In this document: one piece after another, positions 30,001 to 39,800 of the stretch
How the letters are laid out: every line of letters starts with the position of its first letter
How positions within the stretch are numbered: position 1 is the first letter of the stretch
NCBI GenBank assembly: GCA_030674915.1
Contig: JASXSV010000006.1
Location: 1 to 64,000 of the forward strand
Source: Candidatus Endonucleibacter bathymodioli
GTDB taxonomy: Bacteria > Pseudomonadota > Gammaproteobacteria > Pseudomonadales > Endozoicomonadaceae
DNA: 64,000 nt
Direction: 5' to 3'
The notes under the pieces: generated by a model
Databases searched by the model: none
What the model was told of the DNA's origin: nothing
What the model saw: only the letters and a program-made list of their open reading frames with translations
Position numbers and translations under genes: made by a program

Positions 30001-31068
30001 TTACTTATCAAGAGATTCTGCGTTATAAAAATGACTTTCTCTATAGTTCTGATGAAGGTGACCCAAAAGCACCATGATAATAGCTGCCACTGGTAGTGCG
30101 ATCAGCATTCCTACAAATCCATACAGATGCCCCCCTACCATCAATGCAAAAATGACCGCCACAGGATGCAGTCCAATTTTATCGCCAACCAGGTAAGGAG
30201 TCAGAATCCATCCCTCCAGCGCTTGACCAAAAAGATAAACCGCTGTTACGACAACCAGAGGCCCAGTAGTATCGAACTGAAACAGAGCAACAACCAATGC
30301 GGTGGTAAAACCTAAAATAAACCCCATATAGGGTATAATGCTTGCCAGTCCAGCCAATACGCCTATTAGAACAGCAAACTTTAGCCCTACCAAAGTTAAA
30401 CCAATGCTATACACCCCTGCCAGTATCAACATCACCACCAACTGTCCTTTAAGAAAAGCAGCTAGCACATAATCACATGATGTTGCCAGATCCACAGCCA
30501 CAGCTTCAATATTACGCGGCATAATCATACGCAGCTTACTCATCATTTCACCCCAATCCCTGAGCAAATAAAAAGTCACAACCGGCACCAGAAGCACATT
30601 TGCCAAAAAACCAGCCAGAACAATGGAAGAACGGGTAACAGAAAGCCCAATATGCGCTAACGACCCTCCCCCCCTCTGCCACTCACTAGCAAGTTTCTTA
30701 GCTATACCGCTAAGATCAAACAACTTTGGGTCAAGATCGAGATATTTATTAACTAAAGGCCAGACATTAGTATGCAGCCATGATTCCCATAGCGGAAGCA
30801 GCTGAATAAGAGCCTTCAACTGCTGAAACACAAGGGGTACAACCACCAGCAATGCAATAATTATCATAAAAAAGATTACAATAAATACAAAAGTTATTAC
30901 AAGCACTCTGGATAAACCAAGCCCCTCCAACCGGCCTGCCAGAGAGTCCCCAATATAAGCGAGAACTATGCTAATAACAAACGGAGCCAATATCTCACTT
31001 AGAAAGTGTAGACTGATACCAATGGCTAGCGTAACAGCCACCAACATCCAGCGCTGCTGAATAGTCAT
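30001..31068 (-). CDS. perM: AI-2E family/PerM-like membrane transporter
   Basis: Polytopic inner-membrane protein with about 8 helices and the family region …GLASIIPYMGFILGF… near residue 260, then LTPYLVGDKIGLHPVAVIFALM. The start at Met 31068 (MTIQQRWMLVAV) gives 355 residues and a family-like N-terminus. An ATG 60 bases upstream (31128) lies inside a dispersed repeat and adds 20 unconserved residues. Substrate unknown; the AI-2 label is a family name only. Confidence 0.9.
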   Translation of the reverse strand: MTIQQRWMLVAVTLAIGISLHFLSEILAPFVISIVLAYIGDSLAGRLEGLGLSRVLVITFVFIVIFFMIIIALLVVVPLVFQQLKALIQLLPLWESWLHTNVWPLVNKYLDLDPKLFDLSGIAKKLASEWQRGGGSLAHIGLSVTRSSIVLAGFLANVLLVPVVTFYLLRDWGEMMSKLRMIMPRNIEAVAVDLATSCDYVLAAFLKGQLVVMLILAGVYSIGLTLVGLKFAVLIGVLAGLASIIPYMGFILGFTTALVVALFQFDTTGPLVVVTAVYLFGQALEGWILTPYLVGDKIGLHPVAVIFALMVGGHLYGFVGMLIALPVAAIIMVLLGHLHQNYRESHFYNAESLDK

Positions 31069-31112
31069 AATATTCTTTCCAACTTTTTCAGTATTGACGT
31101 CACTATTTATCC

Positions 31113-31227
31113 TTATATCCATTACCATTGAAGATGCAAGTAGGCGAAACGCTAGAAAATACCTCTAGGCGACTGATCGAAATGAAACGGTCAACAACCT
31201 CATTCATTCAATGCAAACTGGCATAAA
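31113..31227 (+). repeat. Dispersed intergenic repeat, copy overlapping the perM upstream region
   Basis: Left end TTATATCCATTACCATTGAA, then GATGCAAGTAGGCGAAAC; near the right end GTCAACAACCTCATTCATTC then AATGCAAACTGG. About 115 bp, filling the gap between perM and the DUF2066 gene. Confidence 0.75.
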
Positions 31228-31232
31228 AACCA

Positions 31233-32324
31233 TCAACGGCCAATCCAACGATAAAACATAACTGGACCCTCTTGAGTAATATGCTCTCCCTGTGCTTTTT
31301 TAACAGCCCGTAAATTCCGACCAAGAGCAATAGCATCTGTGAGCTGACTACTATAGCCATCAAACATCAGCTCCAGCTCCACATTTGAGCCTAACAACCT
31401 GCGCACACTAATAGATCTAACCGCAGTCAAGCCCTCAAGATATGTCAGTAAATTGCTATAATCCTGAACTGATTTAACCCCTTCCACAGAAAAAGTAGTA
31501 TTTTCTCTTGAGTCGAGAGAAATAATCGCATAGTGCTGAGATAATGTGCCACCAACCAGATCCGCAGCCGCCTGTGATAATTGCTGACTATCTAAGGCTA
31601 GAATATCAGCATCCTCCTTCGTTTCACGAAAAAAGAGAGAGAGACGACCATTATAAAGTCCATCTTTAACTTCCAATCGTCCAGCCAAAATGGCATCAGC
31701 ACCATACCTCTTTGACGCCGTCAGTAACTTCTCAGGAAAAACTCCCCAAACATCAGCCATAGACACAGCTTTTACATCCTCAACATCATAAAGAGGGAAA
31801 ATCAGTGGTAATGCTCGCTCACGGAACTGTTGTTCAAAGGCTTCTACGATTGACCCAGTAAAGTTATCTCTTTGAATATTTCTATTTCTACCATCATCAA
31901 CAGCTAACCAAGCTAATATAGTTGGCCTATCGCTCCCCCAAATAGCCAACCCAGCATTCCTCAACAATCTATTAACCTGCTCCTCGATAAATGTAATCTG
32001 CAAATACTGCTGCTTGGGCTTTGTGCTACTTTTTCGGTAGCTATAGCTATTCAGATACAATTCAGGCTGAGCTATAGCACTTTTCAGTGTATTGTTAGCT
32101 AAGCTCAACACTTCTCCAGTGACCTTAACTATTACTTTGCCAAGTGCTTTTCCCATCGCCGTTTTTTGCTCATCAGCAGATTGAGAGTCTATAGGCAGCT
32201 CTGTTTTGTATAGACCAGTAACCTGAGCAGCCTCTAGACCTATTGAGAAAAAGTTTACAAAACTTACCAAAAAAACTAATCCCGCGAAGACTCGACCTAC
32301 ACTTCGCCACAATGTTGATATCAC
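31233..32324 (-). CDS. DUF2066 family exported protein
   Basis: 363 residues with an N-terminal signal peptide (hydrophobic segment about 12-30, possible cleavage after GLEA). The rest is soluble and periplasmic in character: …AMGKALGKVIVKVTGEVLSL…, …WLAVDDGRNRNIQRD…. It matches the DUF2066 proteins found between perM and divergent purM in Pseudomonas. Function of the family is unknown to me. Apparently intact. Confidence 0.88.
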   Translation of the reverse strand: MISTLWRSVGRVFAGLVFLVSFVNFFSIGLEAAQVTGLYKTELPIDSQSADEQKTAMGKALGKVIVKVTGEVLSLANNTLKSAIAQPELYLNSYSYRKSSTKPKQQYLQITFIEEQVNRLLRNAGLAIWGSDRPTILAWLAVDDGRNRNIQRDNFTGSIVEAFEQQFRERALPLIFPLYDVEDVKAVSMADVWGVFPEKLLTASKRYGADAILAGRLEVKDGLYNGRLSLFFRETKEDADILALDSQQLSQAAADLVGGTLSQHYAIISLDSRENTTFSVEGVKSVQDYSNLLTYLEGLTAVRSISVRRLLGSNVELELMFDGYSSQLTDAIALGRNLRAVKKAQGEHITQEGPVMFYRWIGR

Positions 32325-32377
32325 AGCTTTCCCGTAAAAAAATTAGCCTGACAACCTCAAGCATGGCAAGAGCTCTA

Positions 32378-32502
32378 CAGCTTTTAACTTTGAATGTGTG
32401 AGGTTGTAGACAGCTCTCACTCACACCAATCACCTACCACAATAGAATTATGAGATTTAGATCGTTTGTCTTTTACTAAACCTTCAATGGTAACGAGTAT
32501 AA
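32378..32502 (-). repeat. Dispersed intergenic repeat, copy with strong right end
   Basis: TTTGAATGTGTGAGGTTGTA, CTCTCACTCACACCAATCAC and CCTTCAATGGTAACGAGTAT in order, about 125 bp. The internal block runs as the reverse complement of the 15274 copy. Confidence 0.78.
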
Positions 32503-32625
32503 TATTAACATCAATAGATTATTCTGTCAGTGTCATCCCATAAGCTATAAGCCTGAAATGAGATTATGGAATCTTCATGACATCTTCTTGAAAACTTGCA
32601 CGTAACGAGGATAGGGAATCTTTTA

Positions 32626-32731
32626 CCTACACCTGCCACCTTTGAATATACAGGAGCGACCTCTGTGCTCACCCAAACAGCTCAAATTTATAGAGACCCT
32701 CTCCCTTACTGCGCCTTCAATGAGTTTAACT
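32626..32731 (-). repeat. Dispersed intergenic repeat, degraded copy
   Basis: CCTACACCTGCCACCTTTGA at one side and GCGCCTTCAATGAGTTTAAC at the other. It directly abuts the IS5-type mini-element. Confidence 0.6.
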
Positions 32732-32840
32732 GAGACCTTTACACGATCGTTATTTTGCCAGATGGCTTCGTTAAAAACTCTCTCTTTTCGTGCTTTTTTT
32801 ACTCACTAACGAACAAAATGACGACTAGTGCAAAGATATC
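32732..32840. mobile_element. IS5-type MITE of about 109 bp
   Basis: Left end GAGACCTTTACACGATCG and the inverse of the right end, GATATCTTTGCACTAGTCG, form terminal inverted repeats extending through ATTTTG. The left end matches the left end of the IS5-type element at 22606. No coding capacity. Confidence 0.75.
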
Positions 32841-32997
32841 AAACTATAATACTCATAACCTTAGATTATGACACACCATTCCTATCATATTGTCACGCAA
32901 ATGATTATTTTGTCTAAACTTGCGATACAGGATGAACAGACTTTAAAATAGCCAACTCTGATAATTCACCCCAATTTAATGGCGCGGATTCACTTTA

Positions 32998-34050
32998 ATG
33001 AATAAGACAGGCAGTAATACTTCTCAAGGTACCTCGTTGACGTACAAAGATGCCGGTGTTGATATTAATGTCGGCAACGCTTTGGTTCAGCGCATTAAGC
33101 AGGTAGCAAAAACCACCCGCCGCCCAGAAGTGATTGGAAACATTGGCGGCTTTGGAGCACTTTGTCAAATACCCGCTGGCTATCAAGAACCTATACTTGT
33201 ATCAGGAACAGACGGTGTTGGCACTAAACTAAAACTGGCTATCGACCTTAATAAACACGAGAATATTGGTGTCGACCTAGTGGCCATGTGCGTTAATGAC
33301 TTAGTTGTCTGCGGTGCTGAGCCGCTATTTTTCCTTGATTACTTTGCGACTGGCAAGCTAAATATTGATGTCGCTGAGCGTGTCATCAAAAGCATAGGCA
33401 AGGGTTGTAAATTAGCAGGTTGCGCTCTGATCGGTGGTGAAACAGCAGAAATGCCAGGCATGTATCAAGGCAAAGACTACGATCTTGCGGGCTTTTGTGT
33501 TGGCGTTGTTGAAAAAGCTAACATCATTGATGGATCCAAAATAAGCCCCGGAGACCTATTGATTGGTCTAAAGTCCAGCGGCGCGCACTCCAATGGTTTC
33601 TCATTGATCCGTAAAGTCTTAGAAGTCAACAACCAAAACTTACAACAGCCTATGGGAGACAGCACTTTGGCCGAGACCCTGTTGGCACCAACTCGCATTT
33701 ACGTAAAATCATTACTACAATTGCAAAAAGATATCCCCATTCATGGCATGGCCCACATTACTGGCGGTGGATTGCCAGAAAATCTACCACGAATGCTTCC
33801 CGAAGGCTGTCAAGCCACTATAGAAACTGGGAGTTGGAATATTCCTCCTGTGTTTAAATGGCTCCAGGAACAAGGAAACATCGAGCAGTTTGAGCTATAT
33901 CGCACATTTAACTGCGGAATAGGCATGGTAATTTGCATCCCAGAACGATACAGTGAAGCTGCGGTAAAACAGCTCGTTGAATTTGGCGAAGAGCCCCTAA
34001 TTATAGGCAAAGTTGCTCCAGGCGATGACCAGCAGGTGATCTTCCGCTAA
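32998..34050 (+). CDS. purM: Phosphoribosylformylglycinamidine cyclo-ligase (AIR synthetase)
   Basis: Fifth step of purine synthesis, ATP-dependent ring closure of FGAM to AIR. 350 residues. Family motifs: [18 protein letters not shown] near the N-terminus, [36 protein letters not shown] (in two blocks), [12 protein letters not shown] and [16 protein letters not shown]. The first about 10 residues ([10 protein letters not shown]) are an unconserved extension. Followed by purN, but 210 bases away with a repeat remnant between. Confidence 0.97.
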   Translation: MNKTGSNTSQGTSLTYKDAGVDINVGNALVQRIKQVAKTTRRPEVIGNIGGFGALCQIPAGYQEPILVSGTDGVGTKLKLAIDLNKHENIGVDLVAMCVNDLVVCGAEPLFFLDYFATGKLNIDVAERVIKSIGKGCKLAGCALIGGETAEMPGMYQGKDYDLAGFCVGVVEKANIIDGSKISPGDLLIGLKSSGAHSNGFSLIRKVLEVNNQNLQQPMGDSTLAETLLAPTRIYVKSLLQLQKDIPIHGMAHITGGGLPENLPRMLPEGCQATIETGSWNIPPVFKWLQEQGNIEQFELYRTFNCGIGMVICIPERYSEAAVKQLVEFGEEPLIIGKVAPGDDQQVIFR

Positions 34051-34091
34051 AAAGCCGTAAAAAATTCTGGATATCCTCAGCGCCACTTAAA

Positions 34092-34160
34092 ATACCCCAG
34101 TTACCATTGACGGTGATAGTAATCAATAACCTCTCATCTGCAGGGGAGAATTTGTATAAG
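34092..34160 (+). repeat. Dispersed intergenic repeat, internally deleted copy
   Basis: Left end CCAGTTACCATTGACGGTGA joins after few bases to AATAACCTCTCATCTGCAGG; the central about 60 bp are missing. It lies between purM and purN, which are normally adjacent. Confidence 0.65.
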
Positions 34161-34260
34161 TGATGAGGTGCAATGATGCTCCTTGTATCTGCACATGCAC
34201 CAGCTATCATCGCAGGGTAGAATGTAAAATGAAGAAGATTAGGCAATCCGTGAAATTATC

Positions 34261-34944
34261 GTGACACAACAGAGCAAATATTTGAACACAAGCAACCGTG
34301 TCGTTGTACTTTTCTCAGGTAACGGCAGTAACTTACAAGCTCTTCTGAATCAGCAGGTTGACTATAGTTATAATATAGTCGGAGCAATAAGTAATCGTCC
34401 TGATGCCTATGGTTTGGAAAGGTTAAAAAATACAGATATACCGGCCTTAGTTCTTGATCACAAGGAGTTCGACTCCAGGGAAAGTTACGATATTGAGTTG
34501 ATTCGCCAAATTGATAACTTCAATCCTGGGCTGGTTGTTCTGGCAGGGTACATGAGAATTCTGACTGTGCGGGCGACCAGGCATTTTCAATACCGATTAA
34601 TTAACATTCATCCATCATTACTGCCATACTATAAAGGACTGAATACACACCGAAGGATACTGGCCGATCGTCAGAAACATCACGGAACAACAGTTCACTT
34701 CGTCACAGAAGCGCTTGATAGTGGAGCTATAATTTTACAAGCATCACTAACTATAGAGTTGGAGGATGATGAGCATAGTCTTCGCAAAAGAGTCCAGGCC
34801 ATGGAGCATCAGATATACCCCATGGCCGTCGATATGCTTACCAGTAACAGACTACAGGTCTCAAACCAGCAACTCTTTCTTGATACTATCCCTCTCGGGA
34901 ATAGGGGATATCAAATACAAGAACAATATTTAATTAACAAGTAA
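34261..34944 (+). CDS. purN: Phosphoribosylglycinamide formyltransferase 1
   Basis: 10-formyl-THF-dependent GAR transformylase, third step of purine synthesis. 227 residues from GTG 34261. VVLFSGNGSNLQAL is the N-terminal loop, VVLAGYMRILT and INIHPSLLPYYKGL the active-site region with His, and HGTTVHFVTEALDSG carries the catalytic Asp. The formyl-transferase Asn is in NIHPSL. The C-terminus is slightly extended compared with E. coli (212). No clear ribosome-binding site before the GTG. Confidence 0.96.
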   Translation: MTQQSKYLNTSNRVVVLFSGNGSNLQALLNQQVDYSYNIVGAISNRPDAYGLERLKNTDIPALVLDHKEFDSRESYDIELIRQIDNFNPGLVVLAGYMRILTVRATRHFQYRLINIHPSLLPYYKGLNTHRRILADRQKHHGTTVHFVTEALDSGAIILQASLTIELEDDEHSLRKRVQAMEHQIYPMAVDMLTSNRLQVSNQQLFLDTIPLGNRGYQIQEQYLINK

Positions 34945-35130
34945 TAATGCAACTCTGCACTACAGAGAACTTAGGCCACTTCCACAATTACCGCTACTTA
35001 TAGTCATCATCCATCACTAGGTACGTATAAGCAGCACCCCACTTGATCTACACGGGACCTCAGCATAATCAACGACTTTAGCCTCCGTCATTAATTTTGC
35101 CCAATTTCGTCAGCAATTATGAAACTAGCC

Positions 35131-35343
35131 AAGGAGTCTCTGATTTAAGTAGTTTGCAAGTCAATTGTCCGATTTGCGATAAAATTCTCTAACTTTCGAG
35201 CTCATTTCATCGTAATATTCGATTTATTTTGTCGATTTTGCCTATTTATCCGCTCTCGAGACGGATTTATGGCGCAATTATGCCGTCAACTAATTACGCT
35301 GCAAGTATTTACCAGATTTTGGAGATTCAATCATAGATTACCC
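35131..35343. repeat. Repeat A, about 213 bp, with inverted ends
   Basis: Left end AGTCTCTGATTTAAGTAG and inverse of the right end, GTAATCTATGATTGAATC, are similar, so it looks like a non-coding mini-element. The internal sequence, with TTTGCGATAAAATTCTCTAA and GAGACGGATTTATGGCGCAA, reappears at 41079-41254 at roughly four in five identical bases. Its right end carries the stop codon of the interrupted gene fragment that follows. Confidence 0.72.
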
Positions 35344-35747
35344 TAAGGAACTTTAGGCTGAACTACACCTTTGCTTAGTAATGGGCCACCTTTATGCAAG
35401 TAGGATGATGGCCACACCGTAAATTCAACATACTGTCCAGAGCGTGTATATGCTCGATCCACATCTGTGCTGATCTTGCTACCTTTCTTTGCAAATTTTA
35501 GCTCAAAGGGTCTCTCTTGTAATATCATAAACGCTATTATCTCATTCATCTCTTTGGAGAATTTTTGAACAACTACTGGAAAGTTTTGAGCACCCTTTAT
35601 ATTCTGTTCATCTTTATTAATAGATAATAATTCTAATGACATAGCAGAAAAAATATTTTTTAACCCGTAAACACCATCTCTTTTACATGCAAAAATACTA
35701 CGTAACTTATCTAATGGCTTAGTGCTAGTAACAAGCTTATTATGTCT
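35343..35747 (-). pseudogene. Detached 3' end of the large gene interrupted by IS30
   Basis: 133 codons that continue in frame from the large open frame at 36818-40315 when the IS30 element and one copy of the 3-bp duplication are removed. The junction would read …VYSER-HNKLVTSTKPLDKL…, and all 34 codons from 35744 to the Met at 35642 are sense. An internal ATG (35642) leaves a free 99-residue frame, MSLELLSINKDEQ… to …GVVQPKVP, but its ribosome-binding site is weak. No known domain. Its stop codon lies in the end of repeat A, so even this C-terminus may not be the original. Confidence 0.8.
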
Positions 35748-36829
35748 CGCGGATTTCAGTCATAAGTGCGCCATATTGAAAAAGTTGAGCCAGAGGGTAC
35801 ACTCACGGTTCTACCAAAAACCAATGTGAGACCACTTATGAATAAGCGTTATACCCACCTGACTCAAGAAGAAAGATACCAGATTTGGTCAGAGAAAAAA
35901 GCAGGAGTTTCAAATGAAATTATCGCCCAAGACTTAAGGCGTGATTTGAGTACCGTTAAAAGAGAGTTGGCTAGAAATACAGGGGCTAGAGGTTATCGCC
36001 CGAAGCAAGCACATAATTTTGCGCAGGAACGTCATCAACAGAAACCAAAAGCGACCAAGATGGTAGCTGAACTGAAAGATAAAATTACTGACAGACTAAG
36101 TAAGCAGTGGAGCCCTGAGCAAATACAAGGACGCCTTAAACGAGATAATCAACCTTCTGTATGTCCCTCTACGATTTACCAGTTTATTCGAGAGGACAAA
36201 GCTGGGGGTGGTTGCTTGTATCAACATCTTCGGCACAAGAAGTATAAGCAAAGAACAAGAAAGCCCGATGCACGAGGCCAGATCCGAAACCGTGTTAGCA
36301 TTGATGATCGACCTGGAATTGTGGATCAAAAAATACGTTTAGGCGATTGGGAAGCAGACACTGTAATTGGCAAAAGACACAAGGGTGTACTGGTTACATT
36401 AACGGAAAGAGTGAGTAAATTAAATTTGGTAAAACGTGTTCCTTCAAAGCACGCTGACGTGGTGACGAAAGCAATTATAACGATGCTCAAGCCTTACCAA
36501 TCAGACTTACTCACGATCACATTTGATAACGGAAAGGAGTTCGCCTTTCATGAAAAAATCAAGAAAAAGCTTAACGTAGATACCTATTTTGCTCACCCTT
36601 ACTCCTCGTGGGAACGAGGTTTGAATGAAAATCATAATGGTTTGATAAGACAATATTTGCCCAAAAGCCAATCTTTGGATAATGTCACTGACAAAGAAAT
36701 TTTAGATATACAAAACCGACTAAACCAAAGACCAAGAAAACTGTTAGACTTTAAAACACCTGATGAGATTTATAGTGAAATGGCGTTAGCTGCATAAATT
36801 TTAAGGGGCACTTATGACTAAAATCCGCG
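35748..36829 (+). mobile_element. IS30-family insertion sequence, complete
   Basis: 1082 bp. Terminal inverted repeats of about 25 bp: left 35748-35772 (CGCGGATTTCAGTCATAAGT…), right 36805-36829 (inverse reads CGCGGATTTTAGTCATAAGT…). The flanking trinucleotide TCT is present at 35745-35747 and 36830-36832, a 3-bp target duplication. One intact transposase. Clean ends and intact duplication suggest a recent insertion. Confidence 0.9.
35838..36797 (+). CDS. IS30-family transposase
   Basis: 319 residues from ATG 35838 (MNKRYTHLTQEERYQIW). N-terminal helix-turn-helix region with DLSTVKRELARN; DDE catalytic core with first Asp in GDWEADTVIG, second in TFDNGKEF and Glu in GLNENHNGLIRQY. The frame is open upstream to 35766, inside the terminal repeat, but this part is not needed. 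Full length and all catalytic residues present, so probably active. Confidence 0.95.
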   Translation: MNKRYTHLTQEERYQIWSEKKAGVSNEIIAQDLRRDLSTVKRELARNTGARGYRPKQAHNFAQERHQQKPKATKMVAELKDKITDRLSKQWSPEQIQGRLKRDNQPSVCPSTIYQFIREDKAGGGCLYQHLRHKKYKQRTRKPDARGQIRNRVSIDDRPGIVDQKIRLGDWEADTVIGKRHKGVLVTLTERVSKLNLVKRVPSKHADVVTKAIITMLKPYQSDLLTITFDNGKEFAFHEKIKKKLNVDTYFAHPYSSWERGLNENHNGLIRQYLPKSQSLDNVTDKEILDIQNRLNQRPRKLLDFKTPDEIYSEMALAA

Positions 36830-39800
36830 TCTTTCTGAATACACTTCCATATTAATAAAGTCTTCTGATTCAACAAGCTCACTTATGAAATCAGACCAGA
36901 AGTTGTAACACTCCTCTACTTTACCGCAAATATATTGTACGGCATCAACCTCACTTCCTCCAACCCCCATGGTAAAGAGATCCAGTAATTCTGTCCAGTC
37001 ATTATCATAAAGCTCATTAAATCTTTCTGCTAGCTTTGTTGGTCTACAAGGGTCACTAAGATCAGCAACAGCAGGATTTCCACCAGTTAACTTATTTCCA
37101 GCAAATGAGCTAAAAAAACTAAGAACTTCTTGGTGCAAGTCATAAATTTCACGACGTGTATCATTCGATATCATGTTGTGATTCGCAGAAATCAATACCC
37201 CTAAGGCATTATATCTTTCCACAAAACCATTTGCAGCTTTATGATCGTCAGATGTATTTACACAACGTATAAGCCTAGCAAGTTGTCCACCATCACCTCC
37301 CATAGAATGAAGTAATTCGTCAACTTCTTTAGTGAAAATCTCAATTGCCACATGAAATTTATTTAAATGTATTTCAGCATCTAGGCTATTTTTTTCTTCT
37401 TCCACGCCACCTTCATTGCCTTTTATTTCTGTTTGAGATTTATCTTGTTCTGCTTTATCTTTTGCTGCTTTATCTTTTACTGCTTTCTTTTCTTGTTCTG
37501 ATTTATTCAACCTTCTAATTTCACCTATTGCTATTTTAATATATTTATCTTTCTTTAAGTGCAATATTTTCTCTTTATTTTCTACAATAGACTCTTGATG
37601 TGGGTCAGGTTTGATATTGTTTTTCTCTTTATTTTCCTGAGGCACTTTATTTAACGTTACATCAAGTATATTGTTGTCACCTGGAGTATTATTAGGTTTA
37701 CTCTTTTCACCTGAAGACTTGTCGTTCCTAATAATGTCATTTAGATCTTCTGTTAGATCGCTAGCATGTCGAAAAAAATCTGTGCCGTTTAACGAATCAA
37801 TACTTTCATTAATAAAGTTTGATACGTATGAAATTTCATTTGCCAAACCACTTAATGATTTAATAGTCAAATCTGCAAAAACCGATTGTTTATATCCCAT
37901 TATTCTGTTATTTACAGTATCAATATCCGATTTTATTGCAACGTCTGTATACTCATAGTGTGCAACCTTATCACTTAAAGATGCATAATCCTCTCTTAGA
38001 TGGTCCCGCACATTATCCTGTGAGTGGTCTGGCGGGTTCTTGTGGAAAATAGGCATAGGAGGCGGGTCAAATGATTTCATCTGATCTCTTATCTTATCCA
38101 GCCAGTTGCCCATTTCTTCCATCAATGAGGCATGGTGTATCTTTTCTAGATCAAACAGATTAACTGCCGTCCGGAATTTTTTAATATTCACACTAATTAA
38201 TTCTATCAGCTTTTCCTTTGTATCATTTTCATTGCTTATATTAGCACCATTAATATCTTTGGCAGTATTAGCAGGAGGGGGTGGTAACTGCGCTTCAATA
38301 TCTTTTATATTATTATTTGCAACGACAAGCTTATAGTTTTCAATTAAAGCCCCCCCAGAACCTTCTTTACCAGAATTAATTGTTTGATGTATATCGTTAT
38401 TGAAATCATTATTTGTACATGATTTTAAAAACTCCGGATCTTGAGGATCAGGCTCTTGAGATGCAAGATCTTTCACTATTGGTGCAATACTTTCAAATGT
38501 CTCATTATCACATTGTTTATTTAAACCAACTTGCATATGTACAGACTTTTCTTTTGAACCATCTATTTGCTCCTCATCTGCGATAGAAATATTTTCAGTT
38601 AGATCTTCGGCTACATTTTTTTCTGGGTTTTCAGAAACAAAAGAATCAGATTTATCAATATCTTTTTGATCAAGCACTTTAGGATCTTTAGTTTCTGTAG
38701 TTCCTAGAGCTTCCGGAGTTCCTAAATCTCCTAGAGTTTCTGGAGGTCCTAGAGTTTTTGTAGTTTCTGGAGGTTTTAGAGGTTTTGGAGTTTCTAAAGT
38801 TTTTGTGGTTTTTGGGGCTTCTAGAGCTTTTGGAGTTCCTTGAACTTCTAGAGCTTTTGGAGTTCCTTGAACTTCTAGAGTTTCTGGATCCTCTAGAGTT
38901 TCAAGTTTTTGAATTTTATGGCTAGCACCTTTTATCAGATCGTGCGCACGAGATTTCAATTGATCCGCTTCTTCGTATAGCGCTTGGGCTCCGTGTAGAG
39001 TCTGTGATTCTGCAGCCAACATATCGGGCTGCACCAACATTGCCTCCAATATATGCGGTTCTATCTCCATACCCAAAGACTTTAATTTTTCACAGCCTGA
39101 TAAACACCTACTATAGCACTGTTTAATTCTGGACTCATTTTCAAGGCTTAACGACTGAATCGCGTGAATATAATGCATCATACCTTTAAGTGAATCATGT
39201 AAAATCGTACAGTCCTTACCACCAGTGCTCACAGATTCTTTTGTCTCTATCATGATAATATCATTATTTAAAGCTGATACATTTTCACGCAGAACTTGCA
39301 TTTCAGCTTGGATAGATTTTGATCGATCTTTTAAAGCAAGAAGATCTTGACTGTCTATTTGTAATTGTGCTTTTACTCCTTGGTTGCCCTGTAACGATAG
39401 AGGAGGATTGCCCATCTGAGCAGTCACGCTAGGAACACCAGGAACACCAATAGAAGACTGTTGGGCCTGCTGGTAAAAAAAATCTTTATTACTAAACGCG
39501 CCACTTTTGAATGCGTCCTCTCCCCCCATTTGCATTGAAAATGCATCATACAATGGATTAAGAACACACATATTCGGCTGATAAGGTTTAGGAATGGCAT
39601 AAAAACCTTCGTTACCCATGCTCATATTTTGATTCGCTCCTAAACCATATACTCCAGCTTTTGCCGGCTGCGCCCAATCTATTGGTACAGGAAATTGATG
39701 TATACCTCCTTGGTAGCTAGGAGGCAAAGGCATGGCTATTTTCATTAGAGAATTTATAGAACACGCTTTAGGCCAGAATGCTGGAGGCATTATTTGCTGC

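Noticed and set aside
31069..31128. Longer perM start at 31128
   Set aside because: The ATG lies in the terminal part of a dispersed repeat and the extra 20 residues do not look like the family N-terminus.
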